A stretch of DNA of 64,000 bases from Tolumonas sp008015085 (GCA_029265125.1 JAJUJX010000002.1:1-64000); one strand, 5' to 3'. Positions 1 through 8,765 are shown, numbered from the stretch's first letter. Numbers and translations are program-made. Notes: a model not told the origin generated them from the sequence alone.

Positions 1-147
1 GGCATACTCAGGGCTGGAGACGGCTTTTAAAATCAGCGATGGGTTAGTGGTGGCATCTTCAGGGGAATACAATTTAATGGCGGGTAACTCACCGGTATCG
101 GCCACCACGGTGGTCACGGCACGTAATTGGTCTAGCAAACTACTCAC
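1..147 (-). CDS. tal: Transaldolase, N-terminal part (cut by window edge)
   Basis: Transaldolase moves a dihydroxyacetone unit between sugar phosphates in the non-oxidative pentose phosphate pathway. Only the first 49 codons are in the window. They read SSLLDQLRAVTTVVADTGEL and continue through the family-typical KLYSPEDATTNPSLILKA, very close to the N-terminus of E. coli TalB. The start is GTG at 147, with AAGGAG five bases upstream. It lies 38 bases downstream of the ribokinase-like gene on the same strand, so it is probably the last gene of the als-type sugar operon, where it would feed the fructose-6-phosphate made by AlsE into the pentose pathway. The catalytic lysine lies outside the window. 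Confidence 0.9.
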   Translation of the reverse strand, partial: MSSLLDQLRAVTTVVADTGELPAIKLYSPEDATTNPSLILKAVSSPEYA

Positions 148-185
148 GGTAACTCCTTGTCAGATTATCTGAGTAAAAGTTGTAA

Positions 186-1145
186 TTAATTGCGTAATGG
201 TTCTGCTGATTCTGCCAATGATGCGTGTTGCCGCATCCTTTCCATCGCTTCTGGCCGGTACGGCATAGCTTGTGCCGCACCAACCCTTTCAACAGAAACG
301 GAGGCGTAAGCAGAAGCAAACAGTGCTGCATCCTCCAGTTTTTCTCCTTGAGCCAGACAGGCGGCCAGAGAGCCATTGAAGGCATCACCAGCCCCTGTTG
401 TATCTACAGGGTGTGCCGGATAGGCTGGGATATGAGTGCGACCTGACGGTGTGGAAAGTAACGCTCCTTTCAGACCCAGCGTGATCAGCACATTGTTAAT
501 ACCTTTGTTATGCAGCACGCGAGCCGCTCTGGCTGCTGAGTCCAGATCGTTAACCTCAACACCAGTCAGCAATTCAGCTTCGGTGCTGTTTGGTGTTAGC
601 AGATCCGCCAGTGCCAGTGCGTCATCGGGAATTTTTTGAAATGGCGCTGGATTCAGAATCACGAAAACATTGCTGTCATGGGCATATTGCAGCAGACGTA
701 TAATCGCATCGGCGTTATTTTCCATCTGCAACAACAGCAAATCAGAAGATTTAATGACCGGTAAGCATGATTCGACTTCCTGAGGCGTAACGGTCAGATT
801 AGCTCCGGGATCAACGCCAATCATGTTTTCGCCATTTTCTTCAGACACATAAATTAATGCATTACCGGTTGGTTTTTCCTGACTCTCAAAAAGCGTGCAT
901 ACATTAATTTCTGAAGCATCGAGGTGGCGTCTGGCGAATTCAGCAAAAGAATCTGTTCCCACTTTACCGATATAGTGCACTCTGGCTCCGGCGCGGGCAG
1001 CAGCAAGAGCTTGGTTAGCCCCTTTACCGCCAGCCCCCATGAGGCTGCTGGCGGCAATCAGCGATTCGCCTGGGCGAGGGAAGCGGCATAACCGGGCAAC
1101 CACATCGACGTTGAAGGCTCCGAATACACAAACTTTACCTGTCAT
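186..1145 (-). CDS. rbsK: PfkB-family sugar kinase, ribokinase-like
   Basis: A 319-residue PfkB/ribokinase-fold kinase that phosphorylates a pentose or related sugar with ATP in the cytoplasm. The N-terminal substrate motif GAGGKGANQA lies near residue 38, and the second PfkB signature DTTGAGDAFNGS, holding the catalytic Asp and anion hole, near residue 250. Length and sequence fit E. coli RbsK (309 residues). The ATG has AGGAG at good spacing. It sits between alsK and the transaldolase, so its substrate may be ribose or allulose rather than ribose alone; the sequence does not decide. The operon thus carries two sugar kinases of unrelated folds (ROK and PfkB), which suggests two entry substrates. 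Confidence 0.88.
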   Translation of the reverse strand: MTGKVCVFGAFNVDVVARLCRFPRPGESLIAASSLMGAGGKGANQALAAARAGARVHYIGKVGTDSFAEFARRHLDASEINVCTLFESQEKPTGNALIYVSEENGENMIGVDPGANLTVTPQEVESCLPVIKSSDLLLLQMENNADAIIRLLQYAHDSNVFVILNPAPFQKIPDDALALADLLTPNSTEAELLTGVEVNDLDSAARAARVLHNKGINNVLITLGLKGALLSTPSGRTHIPAYPAHPVDTTGAGDAFNGSLAACLAQGEKLEDAALFASAYASVSVERVGAAQAMPYRPEAMERMRQHASLAESAEPLRN

Positions 1146-1154
1146 AACTGACTC

Positions 1155-2051
1155 CTAGTGCTTGAAGTGGCGCTTTGCTGCGAGGCATGCTCCCTGACAA
1201 CCTGTGTCACCTGTCTGCAAACTGAATGAAATGGTTAATCCTTCTGCTGGTTGAGGCCCACGCAGATGACGTTTGATTTCCTGCATTAATTTCTCTTTCG
1301 GAAAATCAGGCATACCGATCACGCCACCGCCGAGGAACAGATGTTCTGGGTCGAGAATGTTCATTTCAGAGGCGATAATCATGCCGAGGCGGGTCACGAA
1401 CTCCTGAATATCAGGATGACTTCCATAATGCGTAAAAATATCGCCAATAGTGTGTGGAGCTTTCACATGTTCCTGAGCCCATCTGGCGAGAAAACTGCCG
1501 GATGTCAGTGTTTCTGCACATCCTTTTTTCCCACAAGGACAGCATAACTCGTTATTTAACCAAGGAATGTGACCAATTTCGCCGGAAGAGCCATGTGCAC
1601 CATGATAAAAATCCCCATTGATCCACAGACTATTGCCCATACCAGTGCCCAGATATAAACCGACGGTGACATACGGTATGTTTTCCAGTTGATGTAGATC
1701 CCACAGATGCAGGTGATTTACATCTTTATCCATCGCGACAGGGCAATCGATCAGCTGGCTTAGTTCATCACCCACTTCCCGATTATCCAGTGCCTGAATA
1801 AATGGCAGAGAGAAAACTTTCTTTCGGTCACGGCTTAATGTTCCGGGTAATCCCAGCATGACGCCGGTTGGGCGCTGATCTAATTGCTGAAAATGGTTTT
1901 TAATTAATTCAGCTAATGTTGCCAGTGGATTGGCTGTGGATGACCAGGATGAAGTTGGAAAGTTTTCCCGTAAAACGAATTCATTCTGATCATTCATGGT
2001 TAGCAGTCGGGTATTCGTGCCACCAATGTCAATACCTAAATAATAAGCCAT
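1155..2051 (-). CDS. alsK: ROK-family kinase, probable D-allose kinase
   Basis: A 298-residue ROK sugar kinase. The N-terminal phosphate motif GIDIGGTNTR, the zinc site CPCGKKGCAE and the LGTGMG segment are all present, and the overall match to E. coli AlsK is good, including LGGGVIGMPDFPKEKL. AlsK phosphorylates D-allose to allose-6-phosphate. I chose the ATG at 2051 (MAYYLG), 12 bases after the alsE stop and preceded by AGGAG. A longer reading frame upstream would add 20 residues with no family support and would overlap alsE. Neighbours alsE, the transporter and the ribokinase-like gene support a role in rare-hexose use. The exact substrate is inferred. Confidence 0.85.
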   Translation of the reverse strand: MAYYLGIDIGGTNTRLLTMNDQNEFVLRENFPTSSWSSTANPLATLAELIKNHFQQLDQRPTGVMLGLPGTLSRDRKKVFSLPFIQALDNREVGDELSQLIDCPVAMDKDVNHLHLWDLHQLENIPYVTVGLYLGTGMGNSLWINGDFYHGAHGSSGEIGHIPWLNNELCCPCGKKGCAETLTSGSFLARWAQEHVKAPHTIGDIFTHYGSHPDIQEFVTRLGMIIASEMNILDPEHLFLGGGVIGMPDFPKEKLMQEIKRHLRGPQPAEGLTISFSLQTGDTGCQGACLAAKRHFKH

Positions 2052-2062
2052 GCCGAAAACTC

Positions 2063-2743
2063 CTATGCTGCTTGTTCTGCTTGACGGATATTGGCGATCA
2101 TTTTGTCCCATGCAACAGCCAGGTTTTGATCCAGATTGAATAACCCGGATGTGCCAACAATTAATACTTCTGCACCTGCACCCAGTAAGTCATGGAATGT
2201 TTTTGTGTTACATGAACCATCAATTTCAATCAGATAGTTATAATCATTTTCTTTTTTAAGTTTTGCCAGTTCCTGAATTTTGTTCAGCATTTCAGGGATA
2301 AATGGCTGACCGGCATAACCTGGGTCAACGGTCATGATGGTGATTTTATCGAGTAGATGAATATAGTGTTTGATGTATTCTACTGGTGTGGCCGGGTTTA
2401 ATACCACACCGACTTTTTTACCGTGACTCCGGATTTGATTAATAATCCTGAATGCATCTTTATTAATGGTTTCTGCATGCGGGCAAATATAATCAGCTCC
2501 TGCCTTTGCTACAGCATCGATAAAGTCGCTTGGTTCTTCCACCATCAAATGTACATCAATTTTTAATGAAGTGTAGGGGCGAATTTGCTCAATAAAGAAT
2601 GGTGACAGTGTGATATTTTTAACGTAGTGGCCATCCATAATATCAATGTGCAGGAAATCGGCTCTGGTATTTAACACTTCCAGCTGAGATTTAATTTCGA
2701 TCAGATTCATGCACATCAGTGAAGGAGAAATCATGTAAGTCAT
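2063..2743 (-). CDS. alsE: D-allulose-6-phosphate 3-epimerase
   Basis: A 226-residue TIM-barrel epimerase of the ribulose-phosphate epimerase family. It matches E. coli AlsE closely: ISPSLMCM at the start, FLHIDIMDGHYV with metal ligands His and Asp, TLSPFF, DVHLMV, MTVDPGYAGQPFIPEML and EIDGSCN with the catalytic Asp. AlsE converts allulose-6-phosphate to fructose-6-phosphate, which enters glycolysis. The LSPFF and DGSCN forms favour AlsE over Rpe. It lies between the permease gene (20 bases upstream) and alsK (12 bases downstream) in one operon. No RpiB/AlsI isomerase gene is visible here, so allose-6-phosphate would need an isomerase from elsewhere. Confidence 0.92.
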   Translation of the reverse strand: MTYMISPSLMCMNLIEIKSQLEVLNTRADFLHIDIMDGHYVKNITLSPFFIEQIRPYTSLKIDVHLMVEEPSDFIDAVAKAGADYICPHAETINKDAFRIINQIRSHGKKVGVVLNPATPVEYIKHYIHLLDKITIMTVDPGYAGQPFIPEMLNKIQELAKLKKENDYNYLIEIDGSCNTKTFHDLLGAGAEVLIVGTSGLFNLDQNLAVAWDKMIANIRQAEQAA

Positions 2744-2763
2744 AGTCGTTATTCCAATTTAAA

Positions 2764-3807
2764 TTATTTGTTACTGACGATTTGAGTGCTTTTGTTGCTG
2801 GACAGCGGTTTACTATTTTTTGCAGCTCGTTTTTCAGACCAGCGCTGTTTAAAGAATTTGGCTGACAAGGTGATGATTAATACTGCCCCCCACATGGCTA
2901 AGCTGAAGTGAGGACTGACACCCAGCAGGTTTAACCCGGTCGCAATGATTTGCAGAACAAACAGCGCACAAATCACGCCAAATACCCGGCCAAAACCACC
3001 GTTTGGATCTGTACCGCCAAGGATGATGGCTAATACGGTTAGCAGCAGATAAGAGTCGCCGTATCCCATGCGGGCTGAGTTGAAACGAGCCATCATGATC
3101 AGGCCAGCAAAGACACACAGCACGCTGGAGATGGTGTAGATGGCCAGTTGCAGATGATGAGTATTGATGCCACTGAAGTAAGTGGCATTGATGTTACTGC
3201 CGCTCATGTAGATGCATTTGCCCAGCTTGGTTTTTTCCAGCAGCAAACCGACAGCTGCGGCAACCAGAAGGAAGATGATCAGCGGGAGAGGGATCCCCAG
3301 CGGTGTAGCTGAACCCAGCATTTTGACCAGTTCTGGTACTCCACTGAGCGCTGCTCCCTTAGTCAGTGAAATGCCGATGCCGTTAACCACAGTCATGGTC
3401 GCCAGGGTAACCAGAATTGGGTGTGCACCGATATAAGCAACCAGAGCACCAGTCACGATACCGATAATCACGGCCAGAATAATGGCAGCAATTAAGGCAC
3501 CAATCAGAGCAATAAATTGCAGGAACATGCTGCTATCGGCAGGGATATAACTGATAAAGATCCAGGCCATCAGTAAGCTGGTCAGGTTCGCTGTGCCAAT
3601 GATGCATAAGTTGAAGCCACCACTCAGCATCGGGATGAACATCGCCAGAGTGAACAGGCCCAGTTCAGGCAATTGTGAAGCGATACTGCTGAACGTCTGG
3701 ACGGTGAAGAAACGTCCTGGCATTAACATACTGAAGATGATGCAGACTGCGAGCAACAGGCTCATCAGACCGATCATGTTTTCATCTAATTTGAACCATT
3801 TTTTCAT
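2764..3807 (-). CDS. Sugar ABC transporter permease (second of two)
   Basis: A 347-residue integral membrane protein of the RbsC/AraH/LsrCD permease family with about ten hydrophobic segments. The conserved loop ILGGTDPNGGFGRVFG in its C-terminal half is where such permeases contact the ATPase. It ends in a basic, hydrophilic tail of about 30 residues. It lies 15 bases after the other permease gene and starts at ATG with GGGGA upstream. Two different permeases with one two-domain ATPase is the arrangement of Lsr and Ytf transporters, whereas E. coli als has a single permease (AlsC). Substrate inferred from neighbours: allose, allulose or ribose. Confidence 0.87.
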   Translation of the reverse strand: MKKWFKLDENMIGLMSLLLAVCIIFSMLMPGRFFTVQTFSSIASQLPELGLFTLAMFIPMLSGGFNLCIIGTANLTSLLMAWIFISYIPADSSMFLQFIALIGALIAAIILAVIIGIVTGALVAYIGAHPILVTLATMTVVNGIGISLTKGAALSGVPELVKMLGSATPLGIPLPLIIFLLVAAAVGLLLEKTKLGKCIYMSGSNINATYFSGINTHHLQLAIYTISSVLCVFAGLIMMARFNSARMGYGDSYLLLTVLAIILGGTDPNGGFGRVFGVICALFVLQIIATGLNLLGVSPHFSLAMWGAVLIITLSAKFFKQRWSEKRAAKNSKPLSSNKSTQIVSNK

Positions 3808-3822
3808 GATGCGATCCCCGGA

Positions 3823-4809
3823 TTAGGCGAAACCAACGTTGGTTTCTTTACGTTTTTTGTAATGCGTGATGGAAATGGCAATCACGATGACAACCCCGAT
3901 GACGATATTCATGAAGTAACTGGATATACCGATCAGGTTTAAACCGTTTTTCAGGATCCCAATCAGGAACACGCCCATTAAAGTACCAAGCACAGTGCCT
4001 TTGCCACCGGTCAGGCTGGCACCGCCTAATACGGTTGCTGCCAGTACATCCAGCTCGCCGCCAACCAAGGCATTAGGCACCACTTCGCCCATGCGATACA
4101 CCTGAACCAGACCACCAATGGCCGCGCAGGCACCGAGATAGCCGTAGGCAAACAAATGAATCACACCGACGCGAATACCGACGCGACGGGCGGATTCCTG
4201 ATTACCACCAACGGCAAATAGCTGACGGCCAAGGTTGGTTTTGTTCAGGATGATCCAGGTAATAAAGGTCAGTGAAAGCATTAACAGGAAAGGTAGGCCA
4301 ATCTGGTAAGCATCTTCACCGATTGTGAAAGGGAAAATTTCGTGTTGAGTGGTCCACCATTCTGGTAGATCGTAAATACTGCGACCGTTGGTTAACCACA
4401 TCAGAATACCGAACAGCAATGACTGAACGCTGATGGTAATAATGATGGAAACCAGATTCAGATAGTAAATTAATACTGCGTTAAATAATCCGCAGAATAT
4501 ACCCAGCGAAACTGCCAAAATAATACTCTGGAACGCGCCATCGATATAACCACCCAATAAGAGTGAGGCAATAGCATATTGCACAACCGACGCAACAGCC
4601 GCGAAAGAGATATCAATTCCACCCGTTACTAGGACGACGAACAATCCCAGGGCAAATATGCCTGAAACAGCATAACCTTCAGCCAGGTCAAGAATATTGC
4701 GCACGGTGAAGAACTGATCCGTGGTGGCTGAAAAGAACAGCACCATTAGCAGAATGACGATCCCGAGATAAAACTCTATCGGCATTCTTTTTTTGAATAT
4801 TTTATCCAT
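3823..4809 (-). CDS. Sugar ABC transporter permease (first of two)
   Basis: A 328-residue permease of the RbsC-like family with roughly nine to ten membrane segments. It shows the family motifs VTGGIDISFAAVAS near residue 60 and LGGASLTGGKGTVLGT near residue 260. The start overlaps the end of the ATPase gene by 8 bases, so translation is probably coupled. Together with the next permease it would form a heterodimeric channel in the inner membrane. It is clearly divergent from its partner, so this is not a recent tandem duplication. Confidence 0.88.
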   Translation of the reverse strand: MDKIFKKRMPIEFYLGIVILLMVLFFSATTDQFFTVRNILDLAEGYAVSGIFALGLFVVLVTGGIDISFAAVASVVQYAIASLLLGGYIDGAFQSIILAVSLGIFCGLFNAVLIYYLNLVSIIITISVQSLLFGILMWLTNGRSIYDLPEWWTTQHEIFPFTIGEDAYQIGLPFLLMLSLTFITWIILNKTNLGRQLFAVGGNQESARRVGIRVGVIHLFAYGYLGACAAIGGLVQVYRMGEVVPNALVGGELDVLAATVLGGASLTGGKGTVLGTLMGVFLIGILKNGLNLIGISSYFMNIVIGVVIVIAISITHYKKRKETNVGFA

Positions 4810-6316
4810 TTACGACACCTTCCAAAAATGATTCAGATATCTTTCTAGGTTCATATTCATTCATAATGTGACCGTGTTCGATATGCAGGATTCGATCGCA
4901 GTTGTAATAAACTTCTGGTATTTCGTCGGAAATCAATAAAATTGAAATCCCTTGTTCTGATAATTTATGAATTAATTGATAAATACTGTTTTTAGCTGCA
5001 ATATCAACACCCACCGTTGGGGCATCTAAAATTAATACTTTAGGCTGGGTTAAAATCCATTTAGCCAATACGACTTTTTGTTGGTTGCCACCTGATAAGG
5101 TTGAGATAGCGTTCTCAGTATTGGAAACCTTAATATCCAGATCCTGAATCCATTGACTGACAATCTTCATTTTTTTGTAGTCATCAATGAAGTGCATTCT
5201 GTTTTTTAGTTGGTCTAAAATGGATAAAACTGCGTTATCAGATACAGATTGCTGAAGCACCAGACCTAATGTCAGTCGATCTTCCGATACATAGCCAATA
5301 CCGGATTTAATCGCGTCACTGTGGTTTTTGAAATTAACCGGTTTACTATCAACATAAATTTTACCGGTGTCTGGCTTGGTAATGCCGAATAAGCTGAGTG
5401 CTAACTCAGTACGGCCAGAGCCTAATAATCCACATAAGCCAAGCACTTCACCCTGATAAAGCTTGAAATTGATATTATCGTATTGGTCTTTACGAGACAG
5501 GTTTTCGACTTCCAGAATAATTCGATCATCTGATCTTCTTTCTGGCTTCAGCGTGTATTCAATTGCGATACCCGTCATTAACTCGGCCAGTTTTTTAGGT
5601 ATCATTTCTGCTGCGGGGAAGGAGCCGACTTTCGTACCGTCACGAATAACGGTGACAGTGTCAGATATTTCCAGTACTTCATCTAAACGATGACTTACAA
5701 AAACGACGCTGATATTTTTGCTTTTCAGATAATGAACGGTACGTAAAAGCTGATTAACTTCAGTGCGGGTTAATGACGCGGTAGGTTCGTCCATAATAAC
5801 CAATTTGGCATCAGCGACTAAAGCACGGCAGATCGCTACTTGTTGACGCTGTGCAATTGGCAGCGCTTCTACTTTCTCATTCAAATCAATGTTGAATTTT
5901 AGCTCATTCAGTATTTTTTGTGCTTTTTCAAAAAGTTTCTTTTCATTATGCCAGTGCATCATGCCTTGCATATTCAATTCGAAGGCAATGTTTTCAGCAA
6001 CGGATAAGTTAGGAAATAAAGAGAGATCCTGATAAATAACCTGAACACCCAGATTTCTGGCGAGATTAGGGTTTAACTTCTGAATTAATTCTCCATTAAT
6101 TATTATCTCTGCTCCGTCATCTGGTTGGTATACACCACTAATTACTTTGATTAATGTGCTTTTACCACAGCCATTGGTCCCTGCAAGGCAATGAACTTCA
6201 CCAGGCATTATATCCAGAGTAATATTATTTAAAGCTTTGTGGCCACCGAAGCTTTTAGAGAGCTTATTTAGAGAAATAAGCGACCCGCCCCGGTTATTTT
6301 CAGGCAATGTTTCCAT
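4802..6316 (-). CDS. Sugar ABC transporter ATPase, two nucleotide-binding domains
   Basis: A 504-residue RbsA/AlsA/LsrA-type ATPase with two fused nucleotide-binding domains. The first has Walker A GTNGCGKST near residue 47 and Walker B VIMDEPTAS. The second has a degenerate P-loop-like GLLGSGRTE, ABC signature LSGGNQQK and Walker B VLILDAPTVG. The unusual second P-loop is normal for this family. In the first domain the signature region reads LPIAQRQQVAICRAL, also family-typical. The start ATG has GAGG upstream. It is the second gene of the operon, 53 bases after the binding-protein gene, and powers both permeases. Confidence 0.92.
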   Translation of the reverse strand: METLPENNRGGSLISLNKLSKSFGGHKALNNITLDIMPGEVHCLAGTNGCGKSTLIKVISGVYQPDDGAEIIINGELIQKLNPNLARNLGVQVIYQDLSLFPNLSVAENIAFELNMQGMMHWHNEKKLFEKAQKILNELKFNIDLNEKVEALPIAQRQQVAICRALVADAKLVIMDEPTASLTRTEVNQLLRTVHYLKSKNISVVFVSHRLDEVLEISDTVTVIRDGTKVGSFPAAEMIPKKLAELMTGIAIEYTLKPERRSDDRIILEVENLSRKDQYDNINFKLYQGEVLGLCGLLGSGRTELALSLFGITKPDTGKIYVDSKPVNFKNHSDAIKSGIGYVSEDRLTLGLVLQQSVSDNAVLSILDQLKNRMHFIDDYKKMKIVSQWIQDLDIKVSNTENAISTLSGGNQQKVVLAKWILTQPKVLILDAPTVGVDIAAKNSIYQLIHKLSEQGISILLISDEIPEVYYNCDRILHIEHGHIMNEYEPRKISESFLEGVVNG

Positions 6317-6369
6317 TTTAAACCTCGGAGATGTGACTGGATGAGCCGAAGCCCATCCAGGAATAAAGA

Positions 6370-7353
6370 TCAGAGACCCATTTTTACCAGTTTCTTAATG
6401 TTCTCTTTATCTTCACTTTCAACCTGATTACCCAGAATAGTCCGGGTTTGTCCATCAACCTTAACCTGACCCATTCCGTCGATAGTCATGCCATCTTTAA
6501 TTTCTTCACCGTTCATCATCATTTTCGCTACACGAACGAAAACTTCACCGGCAGTCATTGGGTTCCAGATATACCCACCGTCAATGGCACCTTTCATAAC
6601 CAGTGCTTCACCCTGACCAGGGCTGAATGGGCCGACAACGCAGATGTCATTCACTTTGTTACGTTGCTGAACTGCACGTGCTGCACCGATAGGGCCTTGA
6701 GAACCAAAAGCAATAACCCCTTTTAGATCTTTGTTCTTAGACATCAGGTCTTTAGTGGTTCGCATGGTGTCATCTAATGATTCGGCAACCCCGAATTTGT
6801 CTGCAGCCAGTGTCATTTTCGGATAGTTGGCTTTCTGATATTCGATGGCTGAATCAGCCCAGACGTTATGCAGTGGCACAGTTAAACTGCCGACATAGGC
6901 GACATATTTACCTTCGCCTTTCATACATTCGGCCAGTTTTTTCATGTGGTTAACGCCATGTTGTTTTGCATCTACCAGCTCAAAATCCCAGTCTGCAAAT
7001 TTCTGGTTTGGTGATTCATGAACGATAACTTTGATACCAGCTTTCTGTGCTTTTTCCAGTACTGGTTCCAGCACTTTGGCATCATTAGGGACAACACCAA
7101 TAACATCGACTTTCTGTGCAATCAAATCTTCGATAGCACGAACTTGCAGGGCCGGGTCTGCTGCGGTAGGGCCAATCTGCCAGGCTTCAACACCTTGTTT
7201 TGCTGCTTCTTTTTTAATACCTTCTTCCATTGCGTTAAACCATGGAATACCACCAATTTTTACTACAACACCCATTTTGAAACTGTCGGCAGCATAGGTG
7301 GCTGAAGATGCTAAAATAGTAGCAATAACACAAGCTAGACCTGCTTTTTTCAT
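6370..7353 (-). CDS. Periplasmic sugar-binding protein, LsrB/RbsB class
   Basis: A 327-residue type-1 periplasmic binding protein. A signal peptide (MKKAGLACVIATILASSATYA) precedes a mature start near AADSFKMG. The fold is recognisable from PWFNAMEEGIKKEA, PNDAKVLEPVL, VIVHES and the late hinge element IDGMGQVKVDG, which resembles the end of LsrB and rhamnose-binding proteins. I chose the ATG at 7353, with GGAG upstream; an in-frame ATG at 7377 would put a charged extension before the signal peptide. It is the first transport gene after the DeoR-type regulator, following a 150-base leader. It would deliver the sugar to the two-permease transporter. The ligand cannot be read from sequence. Confidence 0.88.
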   Translation of the reverse strand: MKKAGLACVIATILASSATYAADSFKMGVVVKIGGIPWFNAMEEGIKKEAAKQGVEAWQIGPTAADPALQVRAIEDLIAQKVDVIGVVPNDAKVLEPVLEKAQKAGIKVIVHESPNQKFADWDFELVDAKQHGVNHMKKLAECMKGEGKYVAYVGSLTVPLHNVWADSAIEYQKANYPKMTLAADKFGVAESLDDTMRTTKDLMSKNKDLKGVIAFGSQGPIGAARAVQQRNKVNDICVVGPFSPGQGEALVMKGAIDGGYIWNPMTAGEVFVRVAKMMMNGEEIKDGMTIDGMGQVKVDGQTRTILGNQVESEDKENIKKLVKMGL

Positions 7354-7378
7354 ATTATTTCTCCATGTAAATATCATT

Positions 7379-7405
7379 CTGAATATCCGCTATTCAAATA
7401 TTCAG
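7379..7405. promoter_or_regulatory. Inverted repeat in the leader of the sugar operon
   Basis: An 8-base perfect inverted repeat, CTGAATAT and ATATTCAG, separated by 11 bases, lies 26 bases upstream of the binding-protein start. It could be an operator for the neighbouring DeoR-type repressor or a leader hairpin. It lacks a T-run, so it is not a terminator. The assignment to the regulator is inferred only from position. Confidence 0.35.
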
Positions 7406-7503
7406 GGTGTGTCAGACCGGTGTTTATAAAAACACAACTTTTGCGTACTACCTGGATACTAATACATCAGCTGTTTAATTAATTGACAGCTATCTTTAGT
7501 TTG

Positions 7504-8310
7504 TTACTTTTTACCTGTTTCAATTATTTTTACGTTGTTCCATCCTATTTCAGTGCGGTATTCATCTGATGGAAGTTGATCAGTGATTAACACATCTATT
7601 TTGCTATAATCACAAACCTTACAGAAAGATCTGCGTTCTATTTTGCTTGAATCACATAGCAGAATAGATTTATCGGCAACACTGATCATCATCTGTTTTA
7701 ATCTGGCCTGATTTTCATTGCTCTCTCTAATTCCTGTTGTAAGACCAATGCCATGGCAAGAGAAAAATAATTTATTAATACTAAATTCTTTTACAATGCT
7801 CTCAGTGAGTGGGCCACTGAATGATTCATATTTTTCTGAATATTCTCCACCTAGTCCAATTACCCGGATGTTTGATTTACATGCCAAAGCATGGATCGTA
7901 TTTAATGAAGTTGTTAGTGCTGTTATTTCAATATCCGGGAGCTGTCTTGCTAAAAACCATGAACTGGTACTACTGTCCAACAAAATAATGTCACCGGGTT
8001 CTATATAGGTTAAGGCTTTCTTAGCCATTTTTATTTTTGTATCCGTATTCTGATTCGATCTGATACGAAAGGCTTCACCACTTTCTTCATATTCCAGGTC
8101 AACAGGTGTTGTAATGTGTTTGATCTGGTTGCCTACAGGAACTGCGCCGCCATGAGTTCGGTGCAAATAACCTTTTTTTTCCAGGAAAGCTAAATCCCGG
8201 CGGATGGTTTCCTTAGAAATATTCAGCATGACAGAGAGGTCATTCACTAAGATTGAGCCATTCTCTTTCAGCAGCTCATTGATCCGGTGATGTCTTTCAG
8301 CCTGCAACAT
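7504..8310 (-). CDS. DeoR-family transcriptional regulator of the sugar operon
   Basis: A 268-residue DeoR-family regulator. Residues 1-57 form the DNA-binding winged helix (HRINELLKENGSILVNDLS, then SKETIRRDLAFLEKKGYL followed by HGGAVP). The rest is the DeoR C-terminal sensor domain, with DSSTSSWFLARQLP and a phosphosugar-pocket-like GLGGEY. Such proteins are usually repressors released by a phosphorylated sugar. The start ATG has a strong AGGAGG. It lies upstream of, and in line with, the transport operon; the 150-base gap between them could hold a second promoter. E. coli als instead uses an RpiR-family regulator, so control here differs. The effector is unknown. Confidence 0.87.
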   Translation of the reverse strand: MLQAERHHRINELLKENGSILVNDLSVMLNISKETIRRDLAFLEKKGYLHRTHGGAVPVGNQIKHITTPVDLEYEESGEAFRIRSNQNTDTKIKMAKKALTYIEPGDIILLDSSTSSWFLARQLPDIEITALTTSLNTIHALACKSNIRVIGLGGEYSEKYESFSGPLTESIVKEFSINKLFFSCHGIGLTTGIRESNENQARLKQMMISVADKSILLCDSSKIERRSFCKVCDYSKIDVLITDQLPSDEYRTEIGWNNVKIIETGKK

Positions 8311-8510
8311 ATTTCTACTCCTCCTAAGTTGAATTCAGTGTAGTGCGATTTGTCTATGGGTTCTGAGCGAAAAATACCGAAAACGAAAGTCGTAAACGAA
8401 GGGAGGGAAAGATGCGGTATCTGTCACAAAACTCTTTGCCTGTTTACCTGTCGCTGACCGTTTTATGACGTTTTAGCAAGAAATCGGTTTCATTGGTGAA
8501 TCAGTGTATA

Positions 8511-8558
8511 CAAAACGGGCATAAACGGTAATGACCGAGTTTGCCCGTTTTGATTTTT
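8511..8558 (+). terminator. Long terminator-like hairpin with no upstream gene on its strand
   Basis: An 11-base perfect stem (CAAAACGGGCA with TGCCCGTTTTG) encloses a smaller CGGT-AATG-ACCG hairpin and is followed by ATTTTTC on the plus strand. It looks like an intrinsic terminator reading rightward, but no plus-strand gene lies upstream; the DeoR-type gene runs the other way. It may end a small RNA or sit in the norV leader. The rest of the 467-base gap between that gene and norV (8311-8777) holds the two NsrR-type boxes and nothing else that I recognise. Confidence 0.55.
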
Positions 8559-8705
8559 CTCACAAAGATTGATGGCAAACACACAAAACCGGATTGTCTG
8601 ACATGCTCAATGGAGATTATTTATTTAATTAACATATTGTATTTGTTGGTTATTTTCCATTTTTTCTGCTGTGGATACTCGAAACAAAGAAAAACAGTAA
8701 AATAT

Positions 8706-8728
8706 AACTTGCTTTTAAAATGCATATT
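8706..8728. promoter_or_regulatory. NsrR-type operator, distal box of norV
   Basis: An 11-1-11 inverted repeat, AACTTGCTTTT / A / AAATGCATATT, close to the known gammaproteobacterial NsrR consensus (AAGATGCATTT and its mirror). The left half matches 8 of 11 positions and the right half 10 of 11. It is centred about 61 bases before the norV start. The nsrR gene is in this window. The consensus is from established knowledge; occupancy is inferred. Confidence 0.68.
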
Positions 8729-8742
8729 TAACTATGATTCAA

Positions 8743-8765
8743 ATACTGTATATGAAATGCATATT
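8743..8765. promoter_or_regulatory. NsrR-type operator, proximal box of norV
   Basis: A second box with the same right half AAATGCATATT as the distal one and a weaker left half, ATACTGTATAT (6 of 11). The two boxes are 37 bases apart and in the same orientation. This one ends just before the AAGGG ribosome-binding site of norV, so a bound repressor would block transcription. Confidence 0.55.

Noticed and set aside
2052..2111. 20-residue N-terminal extension of alsK
   Set aside because: It overlaps alsE, has no ROK-family support, and ATG 2051 has its own AGGAG.
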